Assembly (NCBI GenBank): GCA_024244665.1
Contig: JAAEOI010000043.1
Coordinates: 1-24,614, forward strand
From: Bacteroidota bacterium
GTDB taxonomy: Bacteria > Bacteroidota > Bacteroidia > Bacteroidales > GCA-2748055
DNA: 24,614 bases
Direction of reading: 5' to 3'
Below the pieces are notes generated by a model. That model was not told where the DNA came from. It made no database searches and worked only from the letters and a program-made list of their open reading frames with translations. This document shows, piece after piece, positions 1 through 7,865 of the stretch; the first letter of the stretch is position 1, and the number at the start of each line of letters is the position of its first letter. A program made the position numbers and the translations under genes.

Positions 1-12
1 CTTCATGCAATT

Positions 13-348
13 ATGATCACTGATCTAAACTATCTAAAAACCATGTCAGGCGGCGATGCGAATTTCATAGCTGAAATGATCGCCCTTTTCAGGGAACAAA
101 TGGTCGAATATTCAGAACTAATGCCAAGGCTGATCAGGGAAAAGGATTTTGATGGCCTTTCCAAAACGGCGCATAAAGCCAAGTCCTCCGTTGGTGTCAT
201 GGGTATGAAAGGTGTGGCAGAGCTGCTCAAAGAGCTGGAGATCCTGGCTCATGATGAAAAGGAACAGGAGAGGTACGAAAGCATGGTTGATGAATTCCTG
301 GAACTGGGTCATCTGGCTGTGGCAGAACTGGAACAGTCTAACCTTTAA
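13..348 (+). CDS. HPt (histidine phosphotransfer) domain protein
   Basis: This is a small all-helical phosphorelay carrier that would accept and pass on a phosphoryl group between histidine kinase and response-regulator domains in the cytoplasm. The HPt signature HKAKSS is visible with the phosphorylatable His at residue 54, preceded by the usual N-terminal helix ending in SGGDANFIAEMIALF. At 111 residues it matches a single-domain HPt protein. The reading frame stays open through the 12 bases upstream of the ATG to the window edge, so it could instead be the C-terminal HPt domain of a hybrid kinase whose body lies outside; no ribosome-binding site can be judged. A STAS gene follows after 9 bases, so the two are probably co-transcribed. 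Domain call is firm; the stand-alone status is not. Confidence 0.82.
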   Translation: MITDLNYLKTMSGGDANFIAEMIALFREQMVEYSELMPRLIREKDFDGLSKTAHKAKSSVGVMGMKGVAELLKELEILAHDEKEQERYESMVDEFLELGHLAVAELEQSNL

Positions 349-357
349 CCCGGACCA

Positions 358-699
358 ATGCTGGAGACAAAAAAAATTGATGACATAATGGTTGTTAGCC
401 TGAAAGACACCAACAGGTTCAACTCCCCCATTGTAGAACCGGTGAAAGAGCACCTGCTTGAGTTTTTCACAAAGCCCAATGTAAACCTCGCTTTCGACCT
501 GCAGGGGATTACCTTTATAGACAGTTCCGGATTCGGAGTCTTTTTGTCCGTACTGAAAGCCGCCAGTAACAATTACGGACAGTTCAAAATATGCAATGTC
601 AGTTCCGAGGTCATGGAACTCTTCAAATTGCTTCAGCTGCATCATGTATTTGAGATTTATGATGAATTGGATGCATGCATGGAGAGTTATAAACCGTAA
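358..699 (+). CDS. STAS-domain protein (anti-sigma-factor-antagonist type)
   Basis: A single STAS domain of 113 residues, the SpoIIAA/RsbV fold that binds or releases a partner according to its phosphorylation state. The core strand and loop read ITFIDSSGFGVFL, with D55-S56-S57-G58; S56 aligns with the serine that is phosphorylated in Bacillus SpoIIAA (Ser58). It starts 9 bases after the HPt gene, which suggests one signalling operon. In Bacteroidota, STAS proteins near two-component parts are not proof of sigma-factor control, since the usual SpoIIAB-like kinase is not in this window. A second STAS gene with the same D55-S56 spacing lies at 12603-12950. No promoter of its own was recognised. 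Confidence 0.85.
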   Translation: MLETKKIDDIMVVSLKDTNRFNSPIVEPVKEHLLEFFTKPNVNLAFDLQGITFIDSSGFGVFLSVLKAASNNYGQFKICNVSSEVMELFKLLQLHHVFEIYDELDACMESYKP

Positions 700-738
700 T
701 ATTTCCTATTTTTACGTCATATTTAATATTCAAGGACT

Positions 739-1209
739 ATGCAAAGAATCGCATTATGGGTAATGCTGGCAGTTTTGATGGGTGCCTGCAACCAGGCTCA
801 GCAGAATAGAGAGGTCACTGAAACGGGAAATACGGAAAAAATAGTTGCTGCAACAATTGAGGAACTGATAGCCAATCCGCTCGAGTATGAAAACAAGGAG
901 GTGGCGATCACAGGAATGGTTACGCACGTTTGCAAGCATGGTGGACAAAAATGTTTCGTCCTCGCGAAAGACGGGGAAACCCAGATCAGGCTCGTTCCCT
1001 CAGGGGATATCGACGAATTCAAGATAGACCTTGAGGGTTCCACTATTGCCATAAAAGGCACCTTAAAGGTACTGGCACCCCTTCAGACCGAAGCCCATTT
1101 GGAGGACCACGAGTCGAAGGAACACCATGCTGTGGAGATGTCACACTCAGAGGCTGAGAAAGCCCAAGTTTTCATTGAAACCCTCGAATTCAGGGAGATC
1201 ACCGAATAA
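739..1209 (+). CDS. Putative lipoprotein with OB-like domain and His/Cys-rich segments
   Basis: The 156-residue product starts with a hydrophobic signal ending in LMGAC, so Cys17 is a likely lipidation site and the protein should sit on the periplasmic side or in the outer membrane. Residues about 35-112 read like a small beta-barrel of OB type (AITGMVTHVCKHGG, then TIAIKGTLKVL). Two features suggest metal binding: H63, C65, H67 and C72 close together in the barrel, and a His-rich stretch with H120, H124, H129, H130 and H136. The gene lies 5 bases before a PepSY-type membrane protein gene, suggesting a shared envelope role. I do not recognise the exact family; metal or redox handling is an inference from residues and context only. 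Confidence 0.7.
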   Translation: MQRIALWVMLAVLMGACNQAQQNREVTETGNTEKIVAATIEELIANPLEYENKEVAITGMVTHVCKHGGQKCFVLAKDGETQIRLVPSGDIDEFKIDLEGSTIAIKGTLKVLAPLQTEAHLEDHESKEHHAVEMSHSEAEKAQVFIETLEFREITE

Positions 1210-1214
1210 GTCTT

Positions 1215-1781
1215 ATGGGCTGGCGGAAGTGGAACCGGTGGCTACACCGGGAGATGGGATTTTTGTTTTTTGGGATGACCCTTGTATATGGCATTTCAGG
1301 GATTGCTCTTAATCATGGAGTAGCCCGCCATTGGGATCCAGGGATCATAACACGCTCTGAAACCTTCCAGTACCGGGCACCCATCCAGAAAAGCGAGGTA
1401 GACCGTACTGTTATTGAGGAGTTACTTGAACTAACCGGCGAAGCCAAAAACTATAAGCAGTACTATTTCCCAAATAAAGAACGGCTGATGATCTATCTCA
1501 AGGGTGGCCATATCAATATGGAACTTGCATCCGGGGAGGTCAGCCTTATCCGGGTCAGGAATCGCCCCCTGTTCAACGAAGTGAACTACCTCCACTACAA
1601 TAAACCAAGAAAGTTGTGGACCTGGTTCTCCGACCTGTTTGCCTTCTCACTGATCCTGCTTGCCGTTTCGGGACTGATCATGGTCCGGGGCAAAAAAGGG
1701 ATCACCGGAAGGAATGGCATCCTTGTTGCAGCAGGCATCCTGATCCCCCTTATTTTCCTGTCAATTTATCTCTGGTTTTAA
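1215..1781 (+). CDS. PepSY-associated transmembrane protein
   Basis: A 188-residue inner-membrane protein with the layout of the PepSY-associated TM family: a basic N-terminus (RKWNRWLHREMG), a first membrane helix at about 14-31, an extracytoplasmic region (about 35-130) with the PepSY-like stretch KERLMIYLKGGHINMELASG, a helix at about 134-157 and a last one at about 167-188. Such proteins are often found next to metal or siderophore uptake and reductase systems. Here the partner is the His/Cys-rich lipoprotein 5 bases upstream. The start at 1215 is supported by the immediate WRKWNRWLHRE family beginning. Substrate is unknown. Confidence 0.78.
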   Translation: MGWRKWNRWLHREMGFLFFGMTLVYGISGIALNHGVARHWDPGIITRSETFQYRAPIQKSEVDRTVIEELLELTGEAKNYKQYYFPNKERLMIYLKGGHINMELASGEVSLIRVRNRPLFNEVNYLHYNKPRKLWTWFSDLFAFSLILLAVSGLIMVRGKKGITGRNGILVAAGILIPLIFLSIYLWF

Positions 1782-1872
1782 GGTGAATCCTTTAACTTTC
1801 CATGACGATACGGGGGTACATTCTATTCATATAATTGCTATCTTGGGTTATTGTTGATCTAATCCTGATTTC

Positions 1873-4800
1873 ATGAGTAAAGAGATCCTCAAAGCATTAA
1901 TGCAACTTTTTGCCATCATCTCCCGCCCGGAAAGCAATGCTTCCGAAAGGAGACTTGTGGTTGAATCCTTTTTGAACAGGCAGTTAAACCAGGAACTGGT
2001 CGCTCTCTACCTGAAGGTATTCGACGGTTACTTCAGTCAGGTCATGGAAGAGGATGCCAAGGTTGCCAAGAAGGAGCGGATTCTGGCAAAACGCTCGGTG
2101 AAGGTACTGAAGATCTGCACCGAGATCAACAGGGAACTGGCCCAACCGCAAAAAGTCGTTGTACTCTTCCAATTGCTCGAATTCATCAAATCGGAACAGG
2201 AAGCTGCGACAGACCAGGAGATGGAATTCGTCTCAACCGTGGCTGACACCTTTCATATCCCGGAAGAGGACTATCTCCTGATCAGGAGTTTTGTTTTGAC
2301 CGATGATAAACTCGAATACAATCCCTCCTTCCTGGTGGTTGACAGTAAAAAAGAGGGCCCCGGTAAAACAAAGATCAAGCATGTCTACCGAAAGGACCTG
2401 GTGGGTGAGATCCGGTTCATCCAGGTGCAGTCGACCAACCTCTACTTCCTGAAGTATATGGGGAAAGCAGAACTTTACATGAACGGACAACTGCTTGAAC
2501 CCCTGAAGAGCTATCCCCTGAATACGGGATCATCCCTACGAAATCAACAGATCAGGCCTGTTTATTACAGCGATATTGTCTCTCTTTTCGTGGGAGACAA
2601 AGTCAAATCAAAAATCGTATTTGAGGCAACCCACATTACCTACCAGTTTAAGAATGGTGCCATCGGCCTGCACGACGTAGGCTTTACCGAACAATCGGGA
2701 AGGCTGGTTGGGATCATGGGTGCAAGTGGGGCAGGCAAATCTACACTGCTGAATGTGCTCAATGGAGTTAGTAAACCCACCGAGGGAAAGGTACTGATTA
2801 ACGGAATTGACATCCATAGCGGAGACCCTGGGGCTGAAGGTATCATTGGATTTGTTTCCCAGGATGACCTGTTGATCGAGGAGCTGTCGGTATACCAGAA
2901 CCTGTACTATAACGCCAGGTTGTGTTTTGACAATTATACAGAAGAGCAACTGGTTGATACCGTTCACCGGGTCCTGAAGAACCTGGGACTTTTCGAAATC
3001 AGAGATATTCAGGTAGGTACACCTCTCAATAAAAAAATCAGCGGCGGACAGCGGAAGCGGCTTAACATTGCACTGGAGCTGATCCGTGAGCCGGCGGTTC
3101 TCTTCCTGGATGAACCTACATCGGGGCTCTCAAGCAGGGATAGTGAAAACATCCTGGACCTGCTGAAGGAACTGACCTTTAAGGGTAAACTGGTATTCGT
3201 GGTAATCCACCAACCCTCGTCCGACATTTTCAAAATGTTTGACAGGCTGCTAATCCTGGACACGGGAGGCTACCTTATTTATAATGGAAATCCCATCGAC
3301 TCCATCGAATACTTCAAATCAAGGGTGCAGGCGGCCGACTGGAACGAAAGTGAGTGTCCTACCTGCGGTAATGTCAATCCCGAACAGGTATTTAATATTG
3401 TGGAGACCAATGTGCTGGATGAATTCGGACAGCTGACACATACCCGGAGGATCTCCCCTACCAGGTGGAGTGAACACTTCCGCGAACAGTACAAGGAATC
3501 GGAGAAGGCCACGGCCACTAAAGAGGATTTACCGGAGATCTCATTTAAGATTCCTGGCAGGCTGAAGCAATTCGGAGTATTTATTAAGAGAGATATCCTG
3601 AAGAAGCTAAGTGATGTCCAGTACCTGGTATTCAACTTCGCTGAAGCCCCTGTATTGGCCATTCTGCTTGCAGGCATTGTCCGGTATTATGACCTGGATG
3701 TCTCCAATAAATTCGGCTATACCCTGGCTGAGAATACCAACATGCCGGTCTATATTTTCATGTCGGTTATCGTTGCCATCTTTATGGGGCTGACTGTAAG
3801 TGCCGAGGAGATCATCAAAGACAGGAAAATTCTGAAACGGGAGGCATTTCTGAACCTCAGCTGGTCGGGTTACCTTCTCTCGAAAGTGAGTGTACAACTG
3901 ATGATCTCGGCCATCCAGGCTTTCACTTTCGTAATCATCGGTAATACAATCATGGGTATAAAGGGAATGTATTTCGAATACTGGCTGGTGTTATTCTCCT
4001 CCTGGGCCGCAGCCAATGTGATGGGACTTCTCATCTCGGACAGCTTTAAAACCGTAGTAACCATATACATACTGATCCCCTTCCTGGTCATCCCACAAAT
4101 CATTCTGAGCGGGATCATTGTGAAATTTGAGAACCTGAACCCCCAGATTTCATCACCGAAAAAGATCCCCTGGTACGGAGAGATTATTACTGCCCGCTGG
4201 GCATATGAAGGGCTGGCCACTTACCAGTTCATGAACAACGAATACCAGGAAAACTACTATGACCAGAGCAAGCTCCAGAGCATAGGAAACCTGAAGGCAA
4301 ACTTCCACATTAAACAGCTACTCAATAAGATTGATTACGTGGAACGTCACCTGGACAATCCGAAAAACAGTGAAGAGCTTGCCTATTCGCTCAAAGTCCT
4401 CAGGAACGAAATCAGGCATGAATACAGGGAACGATTAGTTTTAAAGAGCTATCATGAGAGTACACCCGGATTCTCCATGAAGTACAGGGAACAGCTCTAT
4501 CCCGAACTGGTAAACCAGGAGATTATCGACTACACCCGTGAGTACTTGACAACACTTCAGGAATTCTACAAAGAGACATTCAGAAATGCAAGGAGTGAAA
4601 TAGATAAGATTACTAAAACATATGATTCTGAAGAACTTAAGGAGCTTCAAAGAACCCACACCAATAAGACCCTGGAGGAGTTTGTCACAAACAACAAGTC
4701 GTTTGATTACTACACCGAGTTCAAACGAAAGGCCGAGATGATTCAGAAGAGGGATCCTATATACCTGGACCCCACTCACAAATTCATCAAGGCTCATTTC

Positions 4801-4962
4801 TATGCCCCCAGGAAGATGATTGCAGGAGTATTCGTTGCCACACTCTGGGTAAATGTTGTGGTGATCTGGCTGATGACCATCGGGCTTTACATCCTGCTCT
4901 ACTTCAGGGTAGGCAAAAAGTTCCTGGACTTTTTCGAGCGGCTCACACCCCGCAAAACCTAA
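1873..4962 (+). CDS. ABC transporter fusion: TerB-like N-terminus, ATPase and ABC-2 permease
   Basis: A 1029-residue half-transporter of ABCG-like order (ATPase first, membrane domain second). Residues 1-140 are helical and resemble a TerB-type domain; about 165-245 is a beta-rich stretch that may be FHA-like. The ATPase shows Walker A GASGAGKS (about 283-290), Q-loop FVSQDD (about 326), signature ISGGQ (389-393), Walker B VLFLDE (409-414) and the H-loop His446. A linker has a C495-P-T-C498 pair. Hydrophobic helices follow at about 585-605, 624-646, 673-697, 702-724 and 728-750. A charged helical stretch of about 230 residues then precedes a final helix at about 984-1010. In ABCG proteins the loop at this point is extracytoplasmic. 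The length is well above that of a usual ABCG half-transporter. Substrate is unknown. The gene appears to stand alone. Confidence 0.88.
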   Translation: MSKEILKALMQLFAIISRPESNASERRLVVESFLNRQLNQELVALYLKVFDGYFSQVMEEDAKVAKKERILAKRSVKVLKICTEINRELAQPQKVVVLFQLLEFIKSEQEAATDQEMEFVSTVADTFHIPEEDYLLIRSFVLTDDKLEYNPSFLVVDSKKEGPGKTKIKHVYRKDLVGEIRFIQVQSTNLYFLKYMGKAELYMNGQLLEPLKSYPLNTGSSLRNQQIRPVYYSDIVSLFVGDKVKSKIVFEATHITYQFKNGAIGLHDVGFTEQSGRLVGIMGASGAGKSTLLNVLNGVSKPTEGKVLINGIDIHSGDPGAEGIIGFVSQDDLLIEELSVYQNLYYNARLCFDNYTEEQLVDTVHRVLKNLGLFEIRDIQVGTPLNKKISGGQRKRLNIALELIREPAVLFLDEPTSGLSSRDSENILDLLKELTFKGKLVFVVIHQPSSDIFKMFDRLLILDTGGYLIYNGNPIDSIEYFKSRVQAADWNESECPTCGNVNPEQVFNIVETNVLDEFGQLTHTRRISPTRWSEHFREQYKESEKATATKEDLPEISFKIPGRLKQFGVFIKRDILKKLSDVQYLVFNFAEAPVLAILLAGIVRYYDLDVSNKFGYTLAENTNMPVYIFMSVIVAIFMGLTVSAEEIIKDRKILKREAFLNLSWSGYLLSKVSVQLMISAIQAFTFVIIGNTIMGIKGMYFEYWLVLFSSWAAANVMGLLISDSFKTVVTIYILIPFLVIPQIILSGIIVKFENLNPQISSPKKIPWYGEIITARWAYEGLATYQFMNNEYQENYYDQSKLQSIGNLKANFHIKQLLNKIDYVERHLDNPKNSEELAYSLKVLRNEIRHEYRERLVLKSYHESTPGFSMKYREQLYPELVNQEIIDYTREYLTTLQEFYKETFRNARSEIDKITKTYDSEELKELQRTHTNKTLEEFVTNNKSFDYYTEFKRKAEMIQKRDPIYLDPTHKFIKAHFYAPRKMIAGVFVATLWVNVVVIWLMTIGLYILLYFRVGKKFLDFFERLTPRKT

Positions 4963-4976
4963 CATGGAAATAGAAA

Positions 4977-5007
4977 ATGGGCTGCCAGCCAGAAGGTGAC
5001 AGCCCAT
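4977..5007 (-). terminator. Likely terminator of siaBC (hairpin between convergent genes)
   Basis: A perfect 8-bp inverted repeat, ATGGGCTG (4977-4984) and CAGCCCAT (5000-5007), lies between the convergent ends of the ABC transporter and siaC genes. On the minus strand the stem is followed by TTTTCTATTT, which fits an intrinsic terminator for siaBC. On the plus strand no T-run follows, so its use for the transporter gene is less certain. Confidence 0.6.
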
Positions 5008-5038
5008 CCAAATCTCTATTGATTGACGGGGGACCTTG

Positions 5039-5419
5039 CTACTCTACAATTTCGATCATTTTGAAGGGAACACGGATAATGGACTCATAATCCTCTCCAG
5101 CTTCAAGCATATCCTCATCATCCTCTTCGTAATACCAGTTGATGATCACCTCATTTTTGCCTTTATGGATCGCTTCAAGCTTTTTGAATACATCAAGGAT
5201 GCATTTCGAAGAACTTGTATTGAAGTACTCCAATTGCACATTGACCTGGGTCAGGTCCAGGGGCGTTCCGCTGTACTCCTCCAGCCATTCAACAAGTGGT
5301 TTATAAAACTCAATGGAGTTTTCAGGTATTGACCTACCCTTAATCTCTAATACTCCCTCCTGTCCGCTAAACTTGACACTCGGCGTTTTTGCGGATCCTT
5401 CAATTGACAGTGCTTCCAT
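5039..5419 (-). CDS. siaC: SiaC-family regulatory phosphoprotein (DUF1987)
   Basis: A small cytoplasmic switch protein of the SiaC family. In Pseudomonas, SiaC is phosphorylated by the kinase SiaB and dephosphorylated by the phosphatase SiaA, and its unphosphorylated form activates a diguanylate cyclase. Family marks seen are EIKGRSIPENSIEFY near the N-terminus and LEYFNTSSSKCILDVF in the middle. I prefer the ATG at 5419 (126 residues): from there the threonine in YFNTSS is residue 68, the same number as the phosphorylated Thr68 of Pseudomonas SiaC, and the length matches. An alternative GTG at 5446 would give 135 residues and overlap the siaB stop by one base (TAGTG). The gene directly follows siaB. 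No diguanylate cyclase or PP2C phosphatase gene lies nearby, so the output is unknown. Confidence 0.85.
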   Translation of the reverse strand: MEALSIEGSAKTPSVKFSGQEGVLEIKGRSIPENSIEFYKPLVEWLEEYSGTPLDLTQVNVQLEYFNTSSSKCILDVFKKLEAIHKGKNEVIINWYYEEDDEDMLEAGEDYESIIRVPFKMIEIVE

Positions 5420-5445
5420 ATTTGGCTGTTTTTCTATTATTATCA

Positions 5446-6000
5446 CTACATAAAATCGATGAAAACATCGAGGTTGAAGAAGTAGTATATATCGTTGAAT
5501 TTTTTAAAGGTGTAATCAAGCTTATTGCCGGTTTTCCTTGCAATATCAACCAAACCCAGTCCGCCTCCGCCCTTTTCCGACAATCTCTGGTGGTTCAGAA
5601 TGAATTTATACATGTCCTTCAACTCCTCCTTACCCATGGAGTTGATTTTATCAATCTTGTTCTTTAGTACATCAACTTTATCATGGGAAACAAAATTTCC
5701 TGTGGATATTCTATACTTTTCCGACTCCCTGCTAATGACCAGTATTCCAAATTTGGAGTCATACTCCTCCCTCATCTCCTCTGGTAGCATCTCTATATGA
5801 TGGTACAGGTTCTGAAGACTTTCCACCAGGACGTTATATACTTTCTTGCGAATCTTAGAATTCTCATTGTAGTCGTCCATCCTGGACTCTACTACCTCTA
5901 ATGCATTACTGATGAGTTCACTTGAGATATTCCCTTTGAAGGCCATCAAAACATCTCCGCCATTCAGCGTGGAGTAATACTCATTGACATCAAAGCTCAT
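5446..6000 (-). CDS. siaB: SiaB-family protein kinase
   Basis: A 184-residue protein of the SiaB family, GHKL-type kinases that phosphorylate SiaC. The ATP-binding marks of this fold can be seen: an N-box-like VLVESLQNLYHH with E60 and N64, and a glycine-rich lid SEKGGGGLGLVDIARK at 141-156. It is the first gene of a two-gene unit with siaC, preceded by its own TATATTTG promoter element and a perfect palindrome, and closed by the hairpin at 4977-5007. The unit therefore seems to be controlled apart from the methyltransferase gene upstream. Assignment rests on motifs plus the siaC neighbour; both agree. Confidence 0.85.
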   Translation of the reverse strand: MSFDVNEYYSTLNGGDVLMAFKGNISSELISNALEVVESRMDDYNENSKIRKKVYNVLVESLQNLYHHIEMLPEEMREEYDSKFGILVISRESEKYRISTGNFVSHDKVDVLKNKIDKINSMGKEELKDMYKFILNHQRLSEKGGGGLGLVDIARKTGNKLDYTFKKFNDIYYFFNLDVFIDFM

Positions 6001-6025
6001 TTAGCTTCTTTTTGTTGACTTGGAC

Positions 6026-6045
6026 TTTGCTGATTGATCAGCAAA
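6026..6045. repeat. Perfect 9-bp inverted repeat at the siaB transcription start
   Basis: TTTGCTGAT (6026-6034) and ATCAGCAAA (6037-6045) are exact reverse complements separated by TG. The right arm overlaps the predicted -7 box at 6042-6049 and the centre falls about where transcription toward siaB would start. It could be an operator for a dimeric repressor or a hairpin at the very 5' end of the siaBC message. Confidence 0.6.
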
Positions 6046-6049
6046 TATA
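6042..6049 (-). promoter_or_regulatory. siaBC promoter, -7 element
   Basis: On the minus strand this reads TATATTTG, an exact match to the Bacteroidota -7 consensus TAnnTTTG, about 42 bases before the siaB ATG. No good TTTG is seen 19-21 bases further upstream, so the -33 side is weak. The palindrome at 6026-6045 overlaps it. Confidence 0.5.
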
Positions 6050-6100
6050 GAAAAAAAGTTTCAGTAACTAATATAGATAAAATTCGGGCGCATCCGCAAT

Positions 6101-6124
6101 AAAAAACAGCAAAACCTGTTTTTT
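6101..6124 (-). terminator. Terminator after the THUMP methyltransferase gene
   Basis: AAAAAACAG (6101-6109) and CTGTTTTTT (6116-6124) form a 9-bp stem around the loop CAAAAC. On the minus strand the hairpin ends in a run of T residues, about 40 bases after the methyltransferase stop codon. The stem is A/T-rich, so strength is uncertain. It would also work on the plus strand, but no plus-strand gene ends here. Confidence 0.5.
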
Positions 6125-6160
6125 TTTCAACAAATACAGTAATTGTCCGGCCGTAGGGGA

Positions 6161-7321
6161 TCACGGTTTCATTCCCGTTTTATATTCTTTCCAGTTACCC
6201 TTGAAAGTTTTATAGTTGACATAGGAACACTCCAGTGCACCATTATGCAGCTGCTGTTTTGACGCCGGCTTGAGCCCAACCCTTTTCATAGCCTTGCCAC
6301 TGGAAGAGAGTATCCATGCATCAGAACCGGGATACTTGTGTTTCAGCGTGGAGCCGATCATCGCATATAGCGATTCAATATCCTCCGTTTTCAATCTCTC
6401 CCCGTAGGGAGGATTCATCACGATGGTGGCTCCCTCCATGGCGCCAGAGCTTTCAAAATCCATCTCCTCAACGGTAATTAAATGGGACAGCTCCATACTC
6501 TTTACCTGGCGTCTGGTAATTTCAACCGCCTCCGGATCCACATCCCGCGCAATGATAGGGACCTTAACCTCCCTTTCCTTGGGAAGATTCAGGGCCACGT
6601 GCTCCATAAGCTCCGGGTCAAAATCTTTCCAATTCTCAAATCCATACTGCTTCTTAAAGATTCCCGGGGGAATGCCCGCTGCAATCAGCGCGGCCTCAAC
6701 GGCCAGTGTTCCCGATCCACACATGGGATCGAGAAAAGGGGTTTCCCCGCTCCAGCCTGTTGACAAAATCATCCCGGCGGCCAGGACTTCGTTCAGGGGA
6801 GCGTCAAAATGACCTGTCCGGTAACCCCGCTTGTGCAGTGAACCACCTGAACTGTCCAGGGAAATGGTCGCCCGGCGGCCGGAAATATGAAGATTAATCA
6901 GGAGGTCAGGTTGTTCTCGGTTCACAGACGGCCTGATACTGGTCCTTTCCCTGAAACGGTCAGCTATGGCATCCTTTACTTTCTGAGAAACATAAAAACT
7001 ATTTTTGAAGTGTGGGGAGTATACGACAGAGTCGATGGCAAAGGTCATCTTGTTATCCAGAAATTGCTCCCACTCAAACTGTTTAACTCTCCTGTAGAGG
7101 CCCTCACTGTTACTCACTTCAAACTCGAGAACCGGAACCAGGACCCTGAGCGCTAGCCTGGAGGCCAGATTCACTTTGTACATCAGTGCCCGCCTGCCGT
7201 AAAAGGTCACTCCCCGGTTTACGATTTCCGCCTTTTCAGCCCCTAACCCGGCAAGTTCTGCAGCCAATAATTGCTCCAGCCCCTTGAGGGTTTTCGCATG
7301 ATATTTTTCAAATTGTGCCAT
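6161..7321 (-). CDS. THUMP-domain class I SAM-dependent RNA methyltransferase
   Basis: A 386-residue enzyme of the RlmL-N / YpsC-like group, expected to methylate N2 of a guanosine in 23S rRNA. The N-terminal ferredoxin-like and THUMP part covers about 1-160 (start FEKYHAKTLKGLEQLLAAEL). The methyltransferase part shows the SAM loop DPMCGSGTLAVEA with D198 and the catalytic motif NPPYGERL at 303-310, typical of exocyclic amino methylation. It overlaps the end of the NadR-like kinase gene by 14 bases and is the last gene of that run before the terminator at 6101. Bacterial RlmL is longer because it carries a second methyltransferase (RlmK) module; none is present here. The exact target base is inferred from the family. 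Confidence 0.88.
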   Translation of the reverse strand: MAQFEKYHAKTLKGLEQLLAAELAGLGAEKAEIVNRGVTFYGRRALMYKVNLASRLALRVLVPVLEFEVSNSEGLYRRVKQFEWEQFLDNKMTFAIDSVVYSPHFKNSFYVSQKVKDAIADRFRERTSIRPSVNREQPDLLINLHISGRRATISLDSSGGSLHKRGYRTGHFDAPLNEVLAAGMILSTGWSGETPFLDPMCGSGTLAVEAALIAAGIPPGIFKKQYGFENWKDFDPELMEHVALNLPKEREVKVPIIARDVDPEAVEITRRQVKSMELSHLITVEEMDFESSGAMEGATIVMNPPYGERLKTEDIESLYAMIGSTLKHKYPGSDAWILSSSGKAMKRVGLKPASKQQLHNGALECSYVNYKTFKGNWKEYKTGMKP

Positions 7322-7865
7322 ATCCCATTTTTCGATAAATAGTCTCTTCCGCCATTTTGAACCGCCCCTCCCCGCTTCCGCTCACCAGCTCCCAATCCAT
7401 TCCGAAATGTTCCAGTTCTCTTTCGTATTGTTCAAACAGCCGGTCTCGCTCAATACCACCATTCTCCCTGATTCCATCTGGAATCCAGGGAATATCCGGG
7501 GCACAGAGCAATACCAGGTCGAATCGTGCCCCCATTATGGCACTGTCAAGCCATTGGGGAACTCTCTTAAAAACCACCTCAAACCACACCCTGGTGATCA
7601 TCAGCCATGTGTCAAAAAAGACCCATTCCGTTCCCGGGTAATCCCTTTCATAGGAAGAGAGCTGCTGCCTGGCAATATGTTCCACATCACCGAAGTTGTA
7701 TGGATGATCCAGATCCTCCACATAAGCCCTGGCATATTCCTCCACCGCAATCCCGTTAAACCGTTCAGACAACCAGTTCACCATTTCGGTCTTCCCGGTC
7801 GATTCGGGCCCGGTTACCAGGACCCGCTTCAATTTTCGCTTCTGTTTTGAAGTGCCTTTTTCCAT
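7308..7865 (-). CDS. NadR-type ATP-binding kinase (nicotinamide riboside kinase-like)
   Basis: A 185-residue P-loop kinase resembling the C-terminal ribosylnicotinamide kinase domain of NadR. It lacks the adenylyltransferase and DNA-binding domains of the enterobacterial protein. The Walker A motif GPESTGKT is at 19-26, followed by the family-typical EEYARAYVE, the FFDTWL strand and DLVLLCAPDIPWIPDGIREN. It would phosphorylate nicotinamide riboside to NMN. The gene overlaps pnuC by 37 bases upstream and the methyltransferase gene by 14 bases downstream. No in-frame Met lies near the P-loop other than this start, which supports it. The pairing with pnuC makes the NAD-salvage role convincing; the exact substrate is not shown by the sequence alone. 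Confidence 0.87.
   Translation of the reverse strand: MEKGTSKQKRKLKRVLVTGPESTGKTEMVNWLSERFNGIAVEEYARAYVEDLDHPYNFGDVEHIARQQLSSYERDYPGTEWVFFDTWLMITRVWFEVVFKRVPQWLDSAIMGARFDLVLLCAPDIPWIPDGIRENGGIERDRLFEQYERELEHFGMDWELVSGSGEGRFKMAEETIYRKMGYGTI

Noticed and set aside
118..645. Minus-strand open frame of 175 codons across the HPt and STAS genes
   Set aside because: Both plus-strand genes have clear domain signatures; the antisense frame is rich in Phe, Gln and His as expected for a shadow.
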